Shown one piece after another: positions 1 through 11,321 of a DNA stretch of 64,000 nt. The stretch spans positions 124,001 to 188,000 of the forward strand of contig JAPZUC010000002.1 of NCBI GenBank assembly GCA_027533455.1. The letters run 5' to 3'. The notes under the pieces were generated by a model that saw only the letters and a program-made list of their open reading frames with translations, made no database searches and was not told where the DNA came from. The stretch is from Porphyrobacter sp. GTDB lineage: Bacteria > Pseudomonadota > Alphaproteobacteria > Sphingomonadales > Sphingomonadaceae. Position numbers and translations under genes: made by a program. How positions within the stretch are numbered: position 1 is the first letter of the stretch; each line of letters starts with the position of its first letter.

Positions 1-191
1 CCGCCTGCGGCCAGGATTTCCTCGACCACCTTGAGGGCTGCGTCCGAATGGCCCGTGCCATCCCGTGAGCCGCCGAGGTCGTTGACGACGACCTTCGCGC
101 CGCGGCGCGCGAGTTCGAGCGCATAGGCCTTGCCGAGCCCGCCGCCCGCACCGGTGACGATGGCGACCTTGTCCTTGAAGCTGATGGTCAT
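1..191 (-). CDS. SDR family oxidoreductase, N-terminal part (runs off left edge)
   Basis: This is the first 63 or so residues of a short-chain dehydrogenase/reductase whose remainder lies left of the window. The protein begins [20 protein letters not shown], so the Rossmann cofactor motif TGxxxGxG is at about residues 14-21. The following VVVNDLGG with a charged stretch resembles the dehydrogenase part of peroxisomal multifunctional-enzyme type SDRs that act on 3-hydroxyacyl-CoA, but that subtype is inference from a short fragment. The ATG at 191 has an AGGAG ribosome site a few bases upstream. A palindrome lies 32 bp upstream of the start. The gene is absent from the ORF track because it has no stop inside the window. 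Confidence 0.85.
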   Translation of the reverse strand, partial: MTISFKDKVAIVTGAGGGLGKAYALELARRGAKVVVNDLGGSRDGTGHSDAALKVVEEILAAG

Positions 192-223
192 GGTGTTCTC
201 CTGTCCTTGGATGTGCGGCGCGG

Positions 224-239
224 TTTACGCCTGCGTAAA
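224..239. promoter_or_regulatory. Palindromic operator candidate upstream of the SDR gene
   Basis: The sequence TTTACGC-CT-GCGTAAA is a perfect 7+2+7 inverted repeat centred about 40 bp upstream of the SDR start codon. Its size and position fit a dimeric repressor site; TetR- and MerR-type regulators of acyl-CoA catabolism often bind TTTACG...CGTAAA-type palindromes. The regulator is not in the window, so the assignment is inference. Confidence 0.4.
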
Positions 240-316
240 GCAATCTGCGGCGCGCTGCGTGGCACTTTCACGCGTGGCTTGCAACATCCGAACTGACAGG
301 GTGCGATGCCGTAGGG

Positions 317-1012
317 TCAGGCGGCAGGGGACAGCGCGGCGAGGGCGGGAATCAGCTCTCCAAACGAATCGATCACCCCGTCCGCGCCCAACTCGTGCGG
401 GTGCCTGTCGCAATAGCCATAGGCCGCCGCGATCACCGGAACACCGGCTGCCTTTGCGGCGCGCACATCATAGGTGGAATCGCCGATGAAGACGAAGCGC
501 CCGCCTCCCAAGGCCTCGCGCGCGGCCAGAACCGGGGCAGGGTGGGGCTTGGCGAGGAACTGCCCATCGTCGCCCTTGCCCATCGAATCCCCGCCGATCA
601 CGGTCTCGAACGTGTTGACCAGATCGAGCTGGGTGAGGACATTGCGGGCAAAGGCTTCGAACTTGTTGGTCACCACCGCCATGCGGATGCCGCGTGCTGC
701 CAGCTCGGCGAGGGCCTCGCGCACGCCGGGATAGGGTGCTGTGTGGACCGCGTTGTGTTCCTCGTAATAGCCGAGCATCGCCTTGTAGAGCCGCTTGAAT
801 TCGTCCTCGGGCAGGCCGCCCTGGGCTTCGACCGCGCGGGCCAGCATGATCTTGGCCCCGCCGCCGATCAGGTCTTTGGAGCTTTCCACCGACACAGCGT
901 TGAAACCGCCCAGCACCAGCGCATGATTCACCGCCGCACCGAGATCGCGGAAGGTGTCCAGCAGCGTGCCGTCGAGGTCGAAGCCGATCGCGTCGAAAGG
1001 GATGTCTGTCAT
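317..1012 (-). CDS. gph: Phosphoglycolate phosphatase, HAD superfamily
   Basis: This 231-residue HAD hydrolase probably dephosphorylates 2-phosphoglycolate, a product of oxidative DNA-end repair. Motif I is DLDGT at residues 12-16 with the nucleophile Asp12. Motif II is the VVTNK stretch, the motif III lysine is in LAKPHPAP, and motif IV is FIGDSTYDV near the C-terminus. The helical cap follows motif I, as in Gph. The ORF track extends 50 codons further upstream, but MTDIPF is chosen because the HAD motif normally lies close to the start and the upstream part runs into glmU. The gene diverges from glmU across a 76-bp gap. HAD phosphatases overlap in substrates, so the exact substrate is inferred from family resemblance. 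Confidence 0.85.
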   Translation of the reverse strand: MTDIPFDAIGFDLDGTLLDTFRDLGAAVNHALVLGGFNAVSVESSKDLIGGGAKIMLARAVEAQGGLPEDEFKRLYKAMLGYYEEHNAVHTAPYPGVREALAELAARGIRMAVVTNKFEAFARNVLTQLDLVNTFETVIGGDSMGKGDDGQFLAKPHPAPVLAAREALGGGRFVFIGDSTYDVRAAKAAGVPVIAAAYGYCDRHPHELGADGVIDSFGELIPALAALSPAA

Positions 1013-1088
1013 TGCGCGCGCGGTGCCGGATGCGATTTCAAACCGCAAGCATTTGCTGGCAGGCGCTCCATTGCTTACAGGGGCTTCC

Positions 1089-2459
1089 ATGACCACGACG
1101 ACACATCCTTTTGCCGCCATCATCCTCGCCGCCGGCAAGGGTACCCGCATGAAGAGCGACACTCATAAGGTGCTGCACAAAATCGCGGGCCACGCCATGC
1201 TCGAACATCTGATGGCGAGTGTGGCTGAACTCGGTCCTGAGCGGACGGCGGTGGTCGTGGGCGTGGGGCGCGATCAAATCGAAAAGGCGGTGGGCGACCG
1301 GGCGGTGACGTGCCTTCAGGAGCCGCAGCTCGGCACGGGCCATGCGGTGCAGCAGGCGGAAGGCGCTCTCGAAGGATTCGCGGGCGATGTTCTGGTGCTT
1401 TATGGCGATGTGCCCTTCGTCAAGGCGGACACGATGCGCGCCATGCTCGAACGGCTGCACAGCGCGGATGCTCCTGCCGTGGTGGTGCTGGGCTTCGAGC
1501 CGGAAGACCCGCTCGCCTATGGCCGCGTGATCGCGGATGATGCGGGCAGCATCCTCAAGATGGTCGAATTCAAGGACGCGGACGAGGGCGAGCGCGCCTG
1601 CCGGCTGTGCAATTCCGGCCTGCTGGCCGCGCGCGCCTCGGATATATTCGCGCTGCTGGCGCGAGTCGGGAATGACAATGCACAGGGTGAGTATTACCTC
1701 CCTGACATCGTCAACATCGCGATTGCCGATGGTCGCTCTTGCGCGGTGATCGTGGCTGACAGCGCGGATGAGGTGGCGGGGATCAACAGCCGCGCCGAAC
1801 TCGCCGCAGCAGAAGGCCGCTGGCAGGCCGCACGGCGCGTTCAGGCCATGGACGAGGGCGCGACCCTGATCGCGCCCGAAACGGTGTTTTTCGCTTACGA
1901 CACGGTGTTGGGCCGCGATGTGACCATCGAACCCAATGTGTTCTTCGGCCCGGGCGTGCGGGTTGCCGACAATGTGCTGATCCGCGCCAATTCTCACATC
2001 GAAGGCGCGTCGCTCGCGACGGGCGTCAAGGTCGGGCCGTTTGCTCGCCTGCGCCCCGGCACGGTGCTGGAAGAAGGCAGCTTCATCGGCAACTTTGTCG
2101 AGGTGAAGAACGCGGTGATGCACGCCGGCGCCAAGGCCAGCCACCTCACCTATCTGGGCGATGCCACCATCGGCGCGGGCGCGAATATCGGCGCTGGCAC
2201 GATCACCTGCAATTACGATGGCTACTTCAAATACAAGACTGTGATCGGGCCGGGTGCCTTCATCGGCTCGAACTCGTCGCTGATTGCGCCCGTCACCATC
2301 GGCGCCGATGCGATTGTCGCCGCAGGATCAGCCGTCAGCCGCGATGTTGCCCCGGGCGAACTCCGCATGGTGCGCGCCGAACAGCTGGTGAAGGACGGCT
2401 GGGCCGACCGCTTCCATGACGCGATGAAAAAGAAGAAAGCCTCGGAGAAGAAGGGTTGA
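1089..2459 (+). CDS. glmU: Bifunctional UDP-GlcNAc pyrophosphorylase / GlcN-1-P acetyltransferase
   Basis: This 456-residue cytoplasmic enzyme makes UDP-N-acetylglucosamine for peptidoglycan and lipopolysaccharide by acetylating glucosamine-1-phosphate and then transferring UMP. The N-terminal nucleotidyltransferase half carries LAAGKGTRMKS near residue 14 and the YGDVPF metal site. The C-terminal half is a left-handed beta-helix of hexapeptide repeats ending in a strongly conserved block (AKASHLTYLGD, then GAGTITCNYDG) with the expected catalytic histidine near residue 352. The length matches the family. The start at MTTTTHPF replaces the longer ORF-track start, whose extra 45 codons overlap the divergent gph gene. 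The last bases overlap the next small gene. Confidence 0.97.
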   Translation: MTTTTHPFAAIILAAGKGTRMKSDTHKVLHKIAGHAMLEHLMASVAELGPERTAVVVGVGRDQIEKAVGDRAVTCLQEPQLGTGHAVQQAEGALEGFAGDVLVLYGDVPFVKADTMRAMLERLHSADAPAVVVLGFEPEDPLAYGRVIADDAGSILKMVEFKDADEGERACRLCNSGLLAARASDIFALLARVGNDNAQGEYYLPDIVNIAIADGRSCAVIVADSADEVAGINSRAELAAAEGRWQAARRVQAMDEGATLIAPETVFFAYDTVLGRDVTIEPNVFFGPGVRVADNVLIRANSHIEGASLATGVKVGPFARLRPGTVLEEGSFIGNFVEVKNAVMHAGAKASHLTYLGDATIGAGANIGAGTITCNYDGYFKYKTVIGPGAFIGSNSSLIAPVTIGADAIVAAGSAVSRDVAPGELRMVRAEQLVKDGWADRFHDAMKKKKASEKKG

Positions 2460-2701
2460 GGGTGCTGCGGGGGCTGGTTGAGGTTGCTGCGCTGTTTCTA
2501 GCGCTATTCCTGATCATGCCCTACATCCCTTCACATGACGGGTATGTGCACCAGTTCGGCGCCAAACAGGGGGCTGCCATCCTGCTGTTCGGTGCGAGCC
2601 GGGCGTTGCGATGGCGGGAACGCTGGTGGATCGCACTTCCCGAGCTCGCGGCCTTTGGTGTCTGCGCTTGGGCACTGACCGAGAGTTACAACATGCTATG
2701 A
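2456..2701 (+). CDS. Small two-helix membrane protein of unknown function
   Basis: I do not recognise this 81-residue protein. It starts with a TTG that overlaps the glmU stop codon and ends in an ATGA overlap with the next gene, so it looks translationally coupled on both sides. Residues about 7-25 (VEVAALFLALFLIMPYI) and about 60-76 are hydrophobic, and an Arg/Trp-rich loop (RALRWRERWW) lies between them. It is probably an inner-membrane protein. The non-ATG start and lack of a known family lower confidence, but compact overlap in a same-strand trio supports it. Confidence 0.55.
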   Translation: MRVLRGLVEVAALFLALFLIMPYIPSHDGYVHQFGAKQGAAILLFGASRALRWRERWWIALPELAAFGVCAWALTESYNML

Positions 2702-2973
2702 GCGACAATCTCGAAACCCTCGCCTGCTGGCTTTGCGAGCGTCCCTTGGGCGAGATCGTCCAATGGCATCACCCCGTGCCCAAGGCGAAGAAGGGCAAGG
2801 TGAAGGTGCCGATCCACCCGATCTGCCACAAGACGATCCACGCCAACTTCACCAACAACGAGCTGGCACGGATTGGCGACAATGTCGCGGTGACCCGCGA
2901 CAAACCCGCGATCGCGAAGTTCGTCCAGTGGATCGCGAACAAGCCCGCCGATTTTGACGCACCGACCCGGTAA
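2698..2973 (+). CDS. HNH-type endonuclease-like small protein
   Basis: This 91-residue protein has the layout of a minimal HNH nuclease: CWLCERPL near residues 10-17, a WHHPVPKAKKG segment giving the paired histidines near residue 25, and HPICHKTIHANF near residues 45-56 with the last histidine and probable metal ligands. Such stand-alone HNH proteins are common in alphaproteobacteria and their substrate is usually unknown. The start MSDNLETL is chosen over the 29-codon-longer track start because its ATG overlaps the upstream stop codon (ATGA), suggesting coupled translation with the preceding small membrane gene and glmU. Confidence 0.75.
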   Translation: MSDNLETLACWLCERPLGEIVQWHHPVPKAKKGKVKVPIHPICHKTIHANFTNNELARIGDNVAVTRDKPAIAKFVQWIANKPADFDAPTR

Positions 2974-3048
2974 CTGACGGCGCCCGGCGGGCGGGGGAAC
3001 TTTCGCTTCGCTCGCCCGCTATTCCTGTGTGACATGAGGAGAAACGTC

Positions 3049-3645
3049 ATGAACGCCGGACGCTGGATCGCCGCTGGGATCGGTCTTGCCACTGTGGGAG
3101 CCGCCGCTGTTTATGCCCAGTACCGCCAGACCGAGCAGCCCGAATTCGCGCTGTTCCGCGCCGATGCGGATTTCGAACTGCGCGATTACCCCGCGCTAGT
3201 GGTCGCAGAGGTCAGCAATACCGGCAGCCGCGAAAGCGCAAGCGGGGCGAGCTTCCGCCGCCTTGCCGCCTATATCTTCGCATCCGACCGCCCGGCTGGG
3301 GGCGAGAAGATCGCCATGACCGCGCCGGTGCTTCAGGACGAGACCCGCCCGGGCGAGTGGCGAATGCGGTTCGTGATGCCGTCGAAATACACTCTGGCGA
3401 CCCTGCCGCCTGCGCCTTCGGACATCAGGCTCACCCAGATGCCCGCGCGGCGGATGGCGGCGATCCGCTTTTCGGGCAACGGTTCGGGGCGCGATCTGGC
3501 GCTGATGGAAGCGCGCCTGCGTGACTGGATCATCACGCAGGGCCTGATGCCCGCAGGCGAGGCCGAGTTCGCCTTCTACGATGCGCCGATGGTCCCGGGC
3601 CCCCTGCGCCGCAACGAGGTGCTTATCCCGGTTGCGGCCCAGTGA
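3049..3645 (+). CDS. SOUL family heme-binding protein
   Basis: This 198-residue protein has the SOUL/HBP fold signature: EFALFRADADFELRDYP early on, then GGEKIAMTAPV, and the C-terminal YDAPMVPGPLRRNEV that closes the family domain. SOUL proteins bind heme or other tetrapyrroles with modest affinity; their role in bacteria is unclear. The N-terminus has a hydrophobic segment of about 20 residues (GIGLATVGAAAVYAQ), so it is probably membrane-anchored or exported to the periplasm. The start at MNAGRW is preferred over the track start 15 bases upstream because a GAGGAG ribosome site lies 8 bases before it. Confidence 0.85.
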   Translation: MNAGRWIAAGIGLATVGAAAVYAQYRQTEQPEFALFRADADFELRDYPALVVAEVSNTGSRESASGASFRRLAAYIFASDRPAGGEKIAMTAPVLQDETRPGEWRMRFVMPSKYTLATLPPAPSDIRLTQMPARRMAAIRFSGNGSGRDLALMEARLRDWIITQGLMPAGEAEFAFYDAPMVPGPLRRNEVLIPVAAQ

Positions 3646-3658
3646 AGGGGCGCATCTT

Positions 3659-3913
3659 CTAGGCGTCCTGCATCCGCGCGCCATCGCCGCCGGTGTCAGC
3701 GGCGCTGGCGAGATAGTCGGCTTCCCATTGTTCGAACTCGCTGCGGCTCAGCAGGTAGCGTTCGCGCGCTTCGTGAAAGCTGATCGCGCGGTCGCGCACG
3801 GCCCGCACCACTTCGTCCTTGCGGGCTTTCGACCAGTGGACACGGTGGGTTCTGGGCAGATCGTAATAGCTCTTGATCGCATCCGCGATCGAAACGTTAC
3901 GGTCATAGGCCAT
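3659..3913 (-). CDS. sciP: DUF1153 / SciP-like cell-cycle transcription regulator
   Basis: This 84-residue protein matches the DUF1153 family, whose best-known member is SciP, the small helix-turn-helix inhibitor of CtrA-dependent transcription in Caulobacter. The family core is clear: THRVHWSKARKDEVVRAVRD, then a second helix pair ending in LLSRSEFEQWEADYL. The length is close to SciP (about 90 residues). It is a single gene convergent with the SOUL gene. A TTAACCAT half-site, typical of CtrA control, lies about 83-90 bp upstream of the start. Several DUF1153 paralogues can occur in one genome, so equivalence to Caulobacter sciP is inference. Confidence 0.75.
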   Translation of the reverse strand: MAYDRNVSIADAIKSYYDLPRTHRVHWSKARKDEVVRAVRDRAISFHEARERYLLSRSEFEQWEADYLASAADTGGDGARMQDA

Positions 3914-3974
3914 CGGTGATGTTCCTCGTCGCTTGTGCTCATCGCCCCCGATGACCTGAATGTTGACGGGGAGC

Positions 3975-4004
3975 CTTAACGAGTGGCTGCCGGATATGGT
4001 TAAG
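3975..4004 (-). promoter_or_regulatory. CtrA-like binding half-sites upstream of the sciP-like gene
   Basis: Read on the minus strand, the region holds TTAACCAT (4003-3996), the alphaproteobacterial CtrA half-site, and on the plus strand a second TTAAC at 3976-3980. Together CTTAAC and GTTAAG form an inverted pair 18 bp apart. The layout is not the classic TTAA-N7-TTAA, so this is a half-site prediction. It fits the known control of sciP by CtrA. Confidence 0.45.
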
Positions 4005-4103
4005 CGGGCGTTGATGAACCGCCCCGTGCCTTGCGCGCGACGAACCGAGCGCGAAGTGTCGGCCGGTTTTACAAGTAGTTGGATTATCTTGCTAAACTAA
4101 TGC

Positions 4104-4140
4104 AAAAAGGGGCGAATCCCGCGAAGGATTCGCCCCTTTT
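4104..4140. terminator. Bidirectional rho-independent terminator
   Basis: A perfect 11-bp GC-rich stem (GGGGCGAATCC / GGATTCGCCCC) with a six-base loop is flanked by five A residues on the left and four T residues on the right, so it can terminate in both directions. It lies just downstream of the minus-strand S9 peptidase gene, which is the likely client. Confidence 0.88.
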
Positions 4141-4160
4141 CTCCCGTCGCCGGAGCGTGT

Positions 4161-6305
4161 TTACTTCGCCGGCCGCTCGTCCATCAGGCGCTTCATCAGA
4201 TAGATGAATTGCAGGGCTTGAAGCTTGGCGCGCTGGTCGTTGTCGACCCCGCCCGAATGGCCGCCGGTGGTGTCCTCGAAGTAGTAATAGGGCTGGCCCA
4301 GCGCCTTCAGTTTGGCCGCACCCTTGCGCGCGTGAGCCGGGTGGGTCCGGTCGTCAGCCGTCGAGGCCCACAGGAAGGGTTCGGGATATTCCACGCCCGC
4401 CACGATCTTCTGATAGGGCGAATAGCCCTCGATCCAGGCGCGCTGTTCGGGGATGCGCGGGTCGCCATATTCGCCGATCCACGAAGCCCCGCGCCCGATC
4501 AGGTGATAGCGCAGCATATCGAACAGCGGGATCTGGACGATAGCCGCGCCGAACAGGTCGGGCCGCTGGGTGAAGGCGGTGCCGACCAGCAGACCGCCCT
4601 GCGAGCCGCCCTGGATGCCAAGATGCTCCGGCTTGGTGAATCCGCGCTTCACGAGGTCCTCGCCCACGGCGATAAAATCGTCCCAGGTGCGCTGCTTGTT
4701 CTCGCGGATCGCGGTCTGGTGCCACATCGGCCCGAATTCCCCGCCGCCGCGCATATTGGCGAGCACATAGGCGCCGCCCTTCTCGACCCAAAGCTTGCCG
4801 GTCGATCCGAGATAGGCGGGCAGGCGCGGCACCTGGAACCCGCCATAGCCGGTCAGCAGCGTCGCGGTAGAGCCATCGGCCTTCATGCCCTTGGGTTTGA
4901 CGATGAAGTAGGGGATCTTGGTCCCGTCCTTGCTCGTGGCTTCGTATTGTTCGACCGTGGCGCCGGCCGGGTCGAAATAGGCCGGGCTGGTCTTCAGCAC
5001 CGCCGGCGGCGTGGTGCCATCGGTGTAGTAGAGCGTGGTCGGCTCGAGGAAGCCGCTCACCGTGTACATGATCTGGTCGGTCTCGTCCGACGAGGCGGCG
5101 ATGCCGATGGTCGCGTTGTCGGGCAAGGCGACCTGCGTGCTCGTCCACTTGCCGCCCGCAAAATTGAACTTCAGCACCTTGCCCACGACGTTGTCGAGCA
5201 GCGCGACATAAAGCCCGCCGCCGGTGACGGTGCTGCCCTGCTTGGTCTGGCGATAGGCCGGGGCCCACACGAGCGACTTCTTTGCGCCGTTGGGATTGGC
5301 CTTCCATTCTTCTAGATTAACCGCAACCAGACTGTCGGCGGGGAAGGTCTGGTCGCCAACCGTCCAGTCGACATCGGGCGAGAACAGCATGTGCCCGTCG
5401 GCGATGCCGACCGGGTTTGCCTTGGTCGGCAACTCGAGCTGGAGCCACTGGCCGTCCTTCCAGACGTACCACAGCCGCTCGTGGAAACTGATCCCGCGAT
5501 AGGCGATCCGCGCGTGGACCACGGCGTCATTGTCGCGCAGCAGCGCCGCGCCGGACGAGACGTCCTTGGCATCGCCGCGGAAGATTTCCGGGGCATCGGC
5601 GATGGCCGTGCCGCGCTTCCATTCGCGAGTGGTGAAGGGATATTCGCTTTCCGTGATCGTGCCTTCGCCGAAGTTGCGGCCGACCAGCAGGGTGTTCTCG
5701 TCCACCCATTCGACGCCGCCTTGGCTCTTGCTGTCCAGCACAAAGCCGCCTTCGACGAACTGCTTCGTCTGGGTGTCGAACTCGCGCATGATGGTGGCAT
5801 CCTCGCCGCCATCGGAGAGCGCGATCATGCAGCGGTTCAATGCGGGCGGCAGGCAGGTCGAGCCCTGATAGACCCACTCCTTGCCCTCAGCCTTGGCCAG
5901 CGCGTCGATGTCGAGGATCACCTCCCACACCGGCTTGTCGGTGCGGTAGCTTTCCAGCGTGGTGCGGCGCAGCAGCCCTTTGGGGTTCGCCTTGTCCTGC
6001 CAGAAATTATACAGCCCGTCGGGGCGGAAGCTGACGAAGGGGATGCGGTCGTTGCTGTCAAAGATCGCCAGCGCCTCGGCCTTCAGCTGCGCATAGCGTG
6101 GATCAGCTTCGAAGGCGGCCAGCGTGCGGGCGTTCTCCTTGGCCACCCAGTCGAGCGCTTCGGGGCTGCGGGCTTCCTCAAGGAAGATGTAGGGGTCCTG
6201 CTCGGGACCGGGGATGCCGTCTGCGGGCTGTTCCTGCGCCGCAGTGCCAGTTGTGGATGCGACTGTCATTGCGAGTGCCAATGCGAAAGTGGAGACAAGT
6301 TTCAA
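4161..6305 (-). CDS. Secreted prolyl oligopeptidase family (S9) peptidase
   Basis: This 714-residue protein is a prolyl oligopeptidase-type serine peptidase that cleaves short peptides. It has an N-terminal signal peptide (LALAMTVASTTGTAAQ), a seven-bladed propeller region and a C-terminal alpha/beta hydrolase domain. The catalytic serine is in GIQGGSQGG at about residue 566, the aspartate in STADDRTHPAH near 651 and the histidine in TTGGHSGG near 681. The chosen start is a TTG preceded by GAGGAGAGG, since the track start adds 50 residues of basic sequence before the signal peptide that overlap the atp terminator. Its periplasmic location is inferred from the signal peptide. It stands alone on the minus strand, with its own terminator downstream. 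Confidence 0.9.
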   Translation of the reverse strand: MKLVSTFALALAMTVASTTGTAAQEQPADGIPGPEQDPYIFLEEARSPEALDWVAKENARTLAAFEADPRYAQLKAEALAIFDSNDRIPFVSFRPDGLYNFWQDKANPKGLLRRTTLESYRTDKPVWEVILDIDALAKAEGKEWVYQGSTCLPPALNRCMIALSDGGEDATIMREFDTQTKQFVEGGFVLDSKSQGGVEWVDENTLLVGRNFGEGTITESEYPFTTREWKRGTAIADAPEIFRGDAKDVSSGAALLRDNDAVVHARIAYRGISFHERLWYVWKDGQWLQLELPTKANPVGIADGHMLFSPDVDWTVGDQTFPADSLVAVNLEEWKANPNGAKKSLVWAPAYRQTKQGSTVTGGGLYVALLDNVVGKVLKFNFAGGKWTSTQVALPDNATIGIAASSDETDQIMYTVSGFLEPTTLYYTDGTTPPAVLKTSPAYFDPAGATVEQYEATSKDGTKIPYFIVKPKGMKADGSTATLLTGYGGFQVPRLPAYLGSTGKLWVEKGGAYVLANMRGGGEFGPMWHQTAIRENKQRTWDDFIAVGEDLVKRGFTKPEHLGIQGGSQGGLLVGTAFTQRPDLFGAAIVQIPLFDMLRYHLIGRGASWIGEYGDPRIPEQRAWIEGYSPYQKIVAGVEYPEPFLWASTADDRTHPAHARKGAAKLKALGQPYYYFEDTTGGHSGGVDNDQRAKLQALQFIYLMKRLMDERPAK

Positions 6306-6378
6306 GCGTCCTCTCCTCGGGGAATAAGCTGCTGCGTGTTGTGCCGAGGGTGAGGCGGAAAGGGAAGGGGATACAAAG

Positions 6379-6408
6379 AAAAAGGGCGGACCTGCGCGGC
6401 CCGCCCTC
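6379..6408 (-). terminator. Rho-independent terminator of the atp operon
   Basis: Read on the minus strand, AGGGCGGGCC-GCGCAG-GTCCGCCCT forms a stem with one weak pair, followed by TTTTTCTTTG. It sits about 25 bp after the atpC stop codon and before the S9 peptidase start, as expected for the end of the ATP synthase operon. Confidence 0.8.
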
Positions 6409-6432
6409 TTGTGTCTGTCTGGTGAGGAAGCC

Positions 6433-6690
6433 TCAGCCTTCGACGTGTTCCGCAAGGACGGTGAGGCCCTTCTCGTTCACTTCGGCAAAGCCGCCGCGCA
6501 CCTGAATGATCTCCGGCGCGGCATTGGCGCTGGCAAAGACCTGCACCGCACCGTCGCGGATGGTGCTCATGAAGGGCGCATGGCCCTCGAGCACGCCAAA
6601 CTCGCCCTCGGTGCCGGGGACGACCACCATGTGGACTTCCTCGGACCGGACGAGCTTGGCGGGGGTGACGAGTTCGAAGTGGAGGGGCAT
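6433..6690 (-). CDS. atpC: F1 ATP synthase subunit epsilon
   Basis: This 85-residue protein is the epsilon subunit of F1, part of the rotor stalk that couples proton flow to ATP synthesis. The sequence [14 protein letters not shown] and the [21 protein letters not shown] block are hallmarks of the N-terminal beta-sandwich. At 85 residues it holds only this domain and lacks the C-terminal helical hairpin that inhibits ATPase activity in longer versions, a form common in alphaproteobacteria. It is the last gene of atpHAGDC, six bases after atpD, and is followed by a terminator. Confidence 0.95.
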   Translation of the reverse strand: MPLHFELVTPAKLVRSEEVHMVVVPGTEGEFGVLEGHAPFMSTIRDGAVQVFASANAAPEIIQVRGGFAEVNEKGLTVLAEHVEG

Positions 6691-6696
6691 GATGCC

Positions 6697-8175
<1,479 letters not shown>

Positions 8176-9045
8176 TTAGAGCGCTTCAGCGCCCGCGATG
8201 ATTTCGATAAGTTCGGTGGTGATCGCCGCCTGACGCTGGCGGTTGTAGATGATCGTGAGCTTCTGGATCAGCTCGCCCGCGTTGCGCGTGGCGTTGTCCA
8301 TCGCGGTCATCGAGGCACCCTGTTCGGAGGCCTCACGTTCAAGCAGCGCGCCGAACAGCTGGGTGCGCACATAACGTGGCAGCAGTTCTTCGAGGATTTC
8401 CTCCTCGCCCGGCTCGTAATCGACCACCGATTCCGCTTCGACCGCATTGGCCGGGGCAGGGACGGGGATCAGCTGGTTGATGGTCGGATCCTGCGCCAGC
8501 GCCGACTTGAAGGTCGGGTAGACGAGGTGCGCGATATCGAATTTGCCGGCGTCGAACAGCGCGATGAGTTCGTTAGCGATGGCTTCCGCCTCGTCGAAAC
8601 CCGGGGTCTTGGCCACGGTGGTATCGAAACCGCCGCCGATCAGTGTCGGGAACTCGCGCTTCAACGGCGCGCGGCCCTTCTTGCCGACGAGGTAGAATTC
8701 GACCGTCTTGCCTGCCGCGATCAGCTCCTTTGCCTTCAGCTTGGCAGCCTTGACGAGGTTGGAGTTCAAGCCGCCGCACAGGCCCTTGTCGGTGTTGACC
8801 ACCACGAGCAGGTGGCGCTGGTCGCTACCGGTGCCGCCGAGCAGCTTGGGGGCGGCAGAGCCCGAAACCTTGCCAGCCAGCGAAGCCATCACTGCACTGA
8901 GGCGCGTGGCATAGGGCCGGCCGGCCTCGGCCGCAGCCTGGGCACGGCGCAGCTTGGCCGCCGCGACCATCTGCTTGGCCTTGGTGATCTTCTGGGTCGA
9001 TTTGACCGAGTTGATCCGACCTTTGAGTTCCTTCAGTGAGGGCAC
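8176..9045 (-). CDS. atpG: F1 ATP synthase subunit gamma
   Basis: This 289-residue protein is the central rotor shaft of F1. The N-terminal helix begins [20 protein letters not shown] and the C-terminal helix holds [20 protein letters not shown], both conserved and forming the antiparallel coiled coil that turns inside the alpha3beta3 ring. The LCGGLNSN segment of the Rossmann-like middle domain is also visible. It lies between atpA and atpD with short gaps on both sides. Confidence 0.97.
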   Translation of the reverse strand: MPSLKELKGRINSVKSTQKITKAKQMVAAAKLRRAQAAAEAGRPYATRLSAVMASLAGKVSGSAAPKLLGGTGSDQRHLLVVVNTDKGLCGGLNSNLVKAAKLKAKELIAAGKTVEFYLVGKKGRAPLKREFPTLIGGGFDTTVAKTPGFDEAEAIANELIALFDAGKFDIAHLVYPTFKSALAQDPTINQLIPVPAPANAVEAESVVDYEPGEEEILEELLPRYVRTQLFGALLEREASEQGASMTAMDNATRNAGELIQKLTIIYNRQRQAAITTELIEIIAGAEAL

Positions 9046-9057
9046 TTCAGGGCGTCC

Positions 9058-10590
<1,533 letters not shown>

Positions 10591-10598
10591 TCAGTCCT

Positions 10599-11153
10599 TT
10601 AAGCCTGCATGGCCTTGGCGAGCGAGTTGAGACGGGTGCGGATCGAGGCATCAATGCGCTGCGATCCGATGGTGACGACGAGGCCGCCGAGAAGGTCGGG
10701 ATCGACCGAGGCGGTGAGCATGACAGTGCGCCCTTCGCGCGCTGTCAGCTTGGTCTTCAATGCGGCGAGCTGGTCGTCGCCGAGGGGGTGGGCGCTGGTG
10801 ACAGTCGCGGTCACTTCGCCGCGCTGGGCCGCCGCGATCGCCTTGAAGGCGCTGATGATCGCAGGCAGCTTGCCCAAGCGGCGGTTGGCCGCGAGCACAC
10901 CGATGAAATTGCCGGTCAGCGGGCTGAGCTTCAGCTTCTTCGCCACAGCCGCCATCGCCTTGCCCTGCACGTCGCGGGCAAGTTCGGGATTGGTGGTCAG
11001 CGCTGCGAGATCCCCCGATTCGGCCAGGGCAGCGCCCAGCGTTTCGAGATCCTTCTCGACCGCGGTCACCTTGCCATTCTCGGCAGCCAGATCGAACAGG
11101 GCCGAGGCATAGCGCCCAGCCAGGCTAGCCTTGATACCGGCGGAAATATCCAC
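10599..11153 (-). CDS. atpH: F1 ATP synthase subunit delta
   Basis: This 184-residue subunit links F1 to the peripheral stalk of F0. It shows the family N-terminus [20 protein letters not shown] and the C-terminal strand block [20 protein letters not shown] with [14 protein letters not shown] at the end. The start is taken as a GTG giving VDISAGIK, with AGAGGACGAG upstream. The ATG in the track is 40 codons earlier and adds a non-conserved arginine-rich stretch that contains the likely operon promoter region. It is the first gene of atpHAGDC; the F0 genes are elsewhere, as is normal in alphaproteobacteria. Confidence 0.93.
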   Translation of the reverse strand: MDISAGIKASLAGRYASALFDLAAENGKVTAVEKDLETLGAALAESGDLAALTTNPELARDVQGKAMAAVAKKLKLSPLTGNFIGVLAANRRLGKLPAIISAFKAIAAAQRGEVTATVTSAHPLGDDQLAALKTKLTAREGRTVMLTASVDPDLLGGLVVTIGSQRIDASIRTRLNSLAKAMQA

Positions 11154-11321
11154 GCGCGTCTCGTCCTCTCGGAAAACTCGTAAGGGGTCTTGCTTGAACC
11201 TTGGCGTTAGGACGAGCGCAAGGGCTGCCCACAAGGTTGACGCGCGCCTAGCAATTGATTCCCGATGGTGCAAGCCGCGAGCGGCGGGAATTGTGCAAGT
11301 GCGAAGCGGAAGGGGCTCGCC

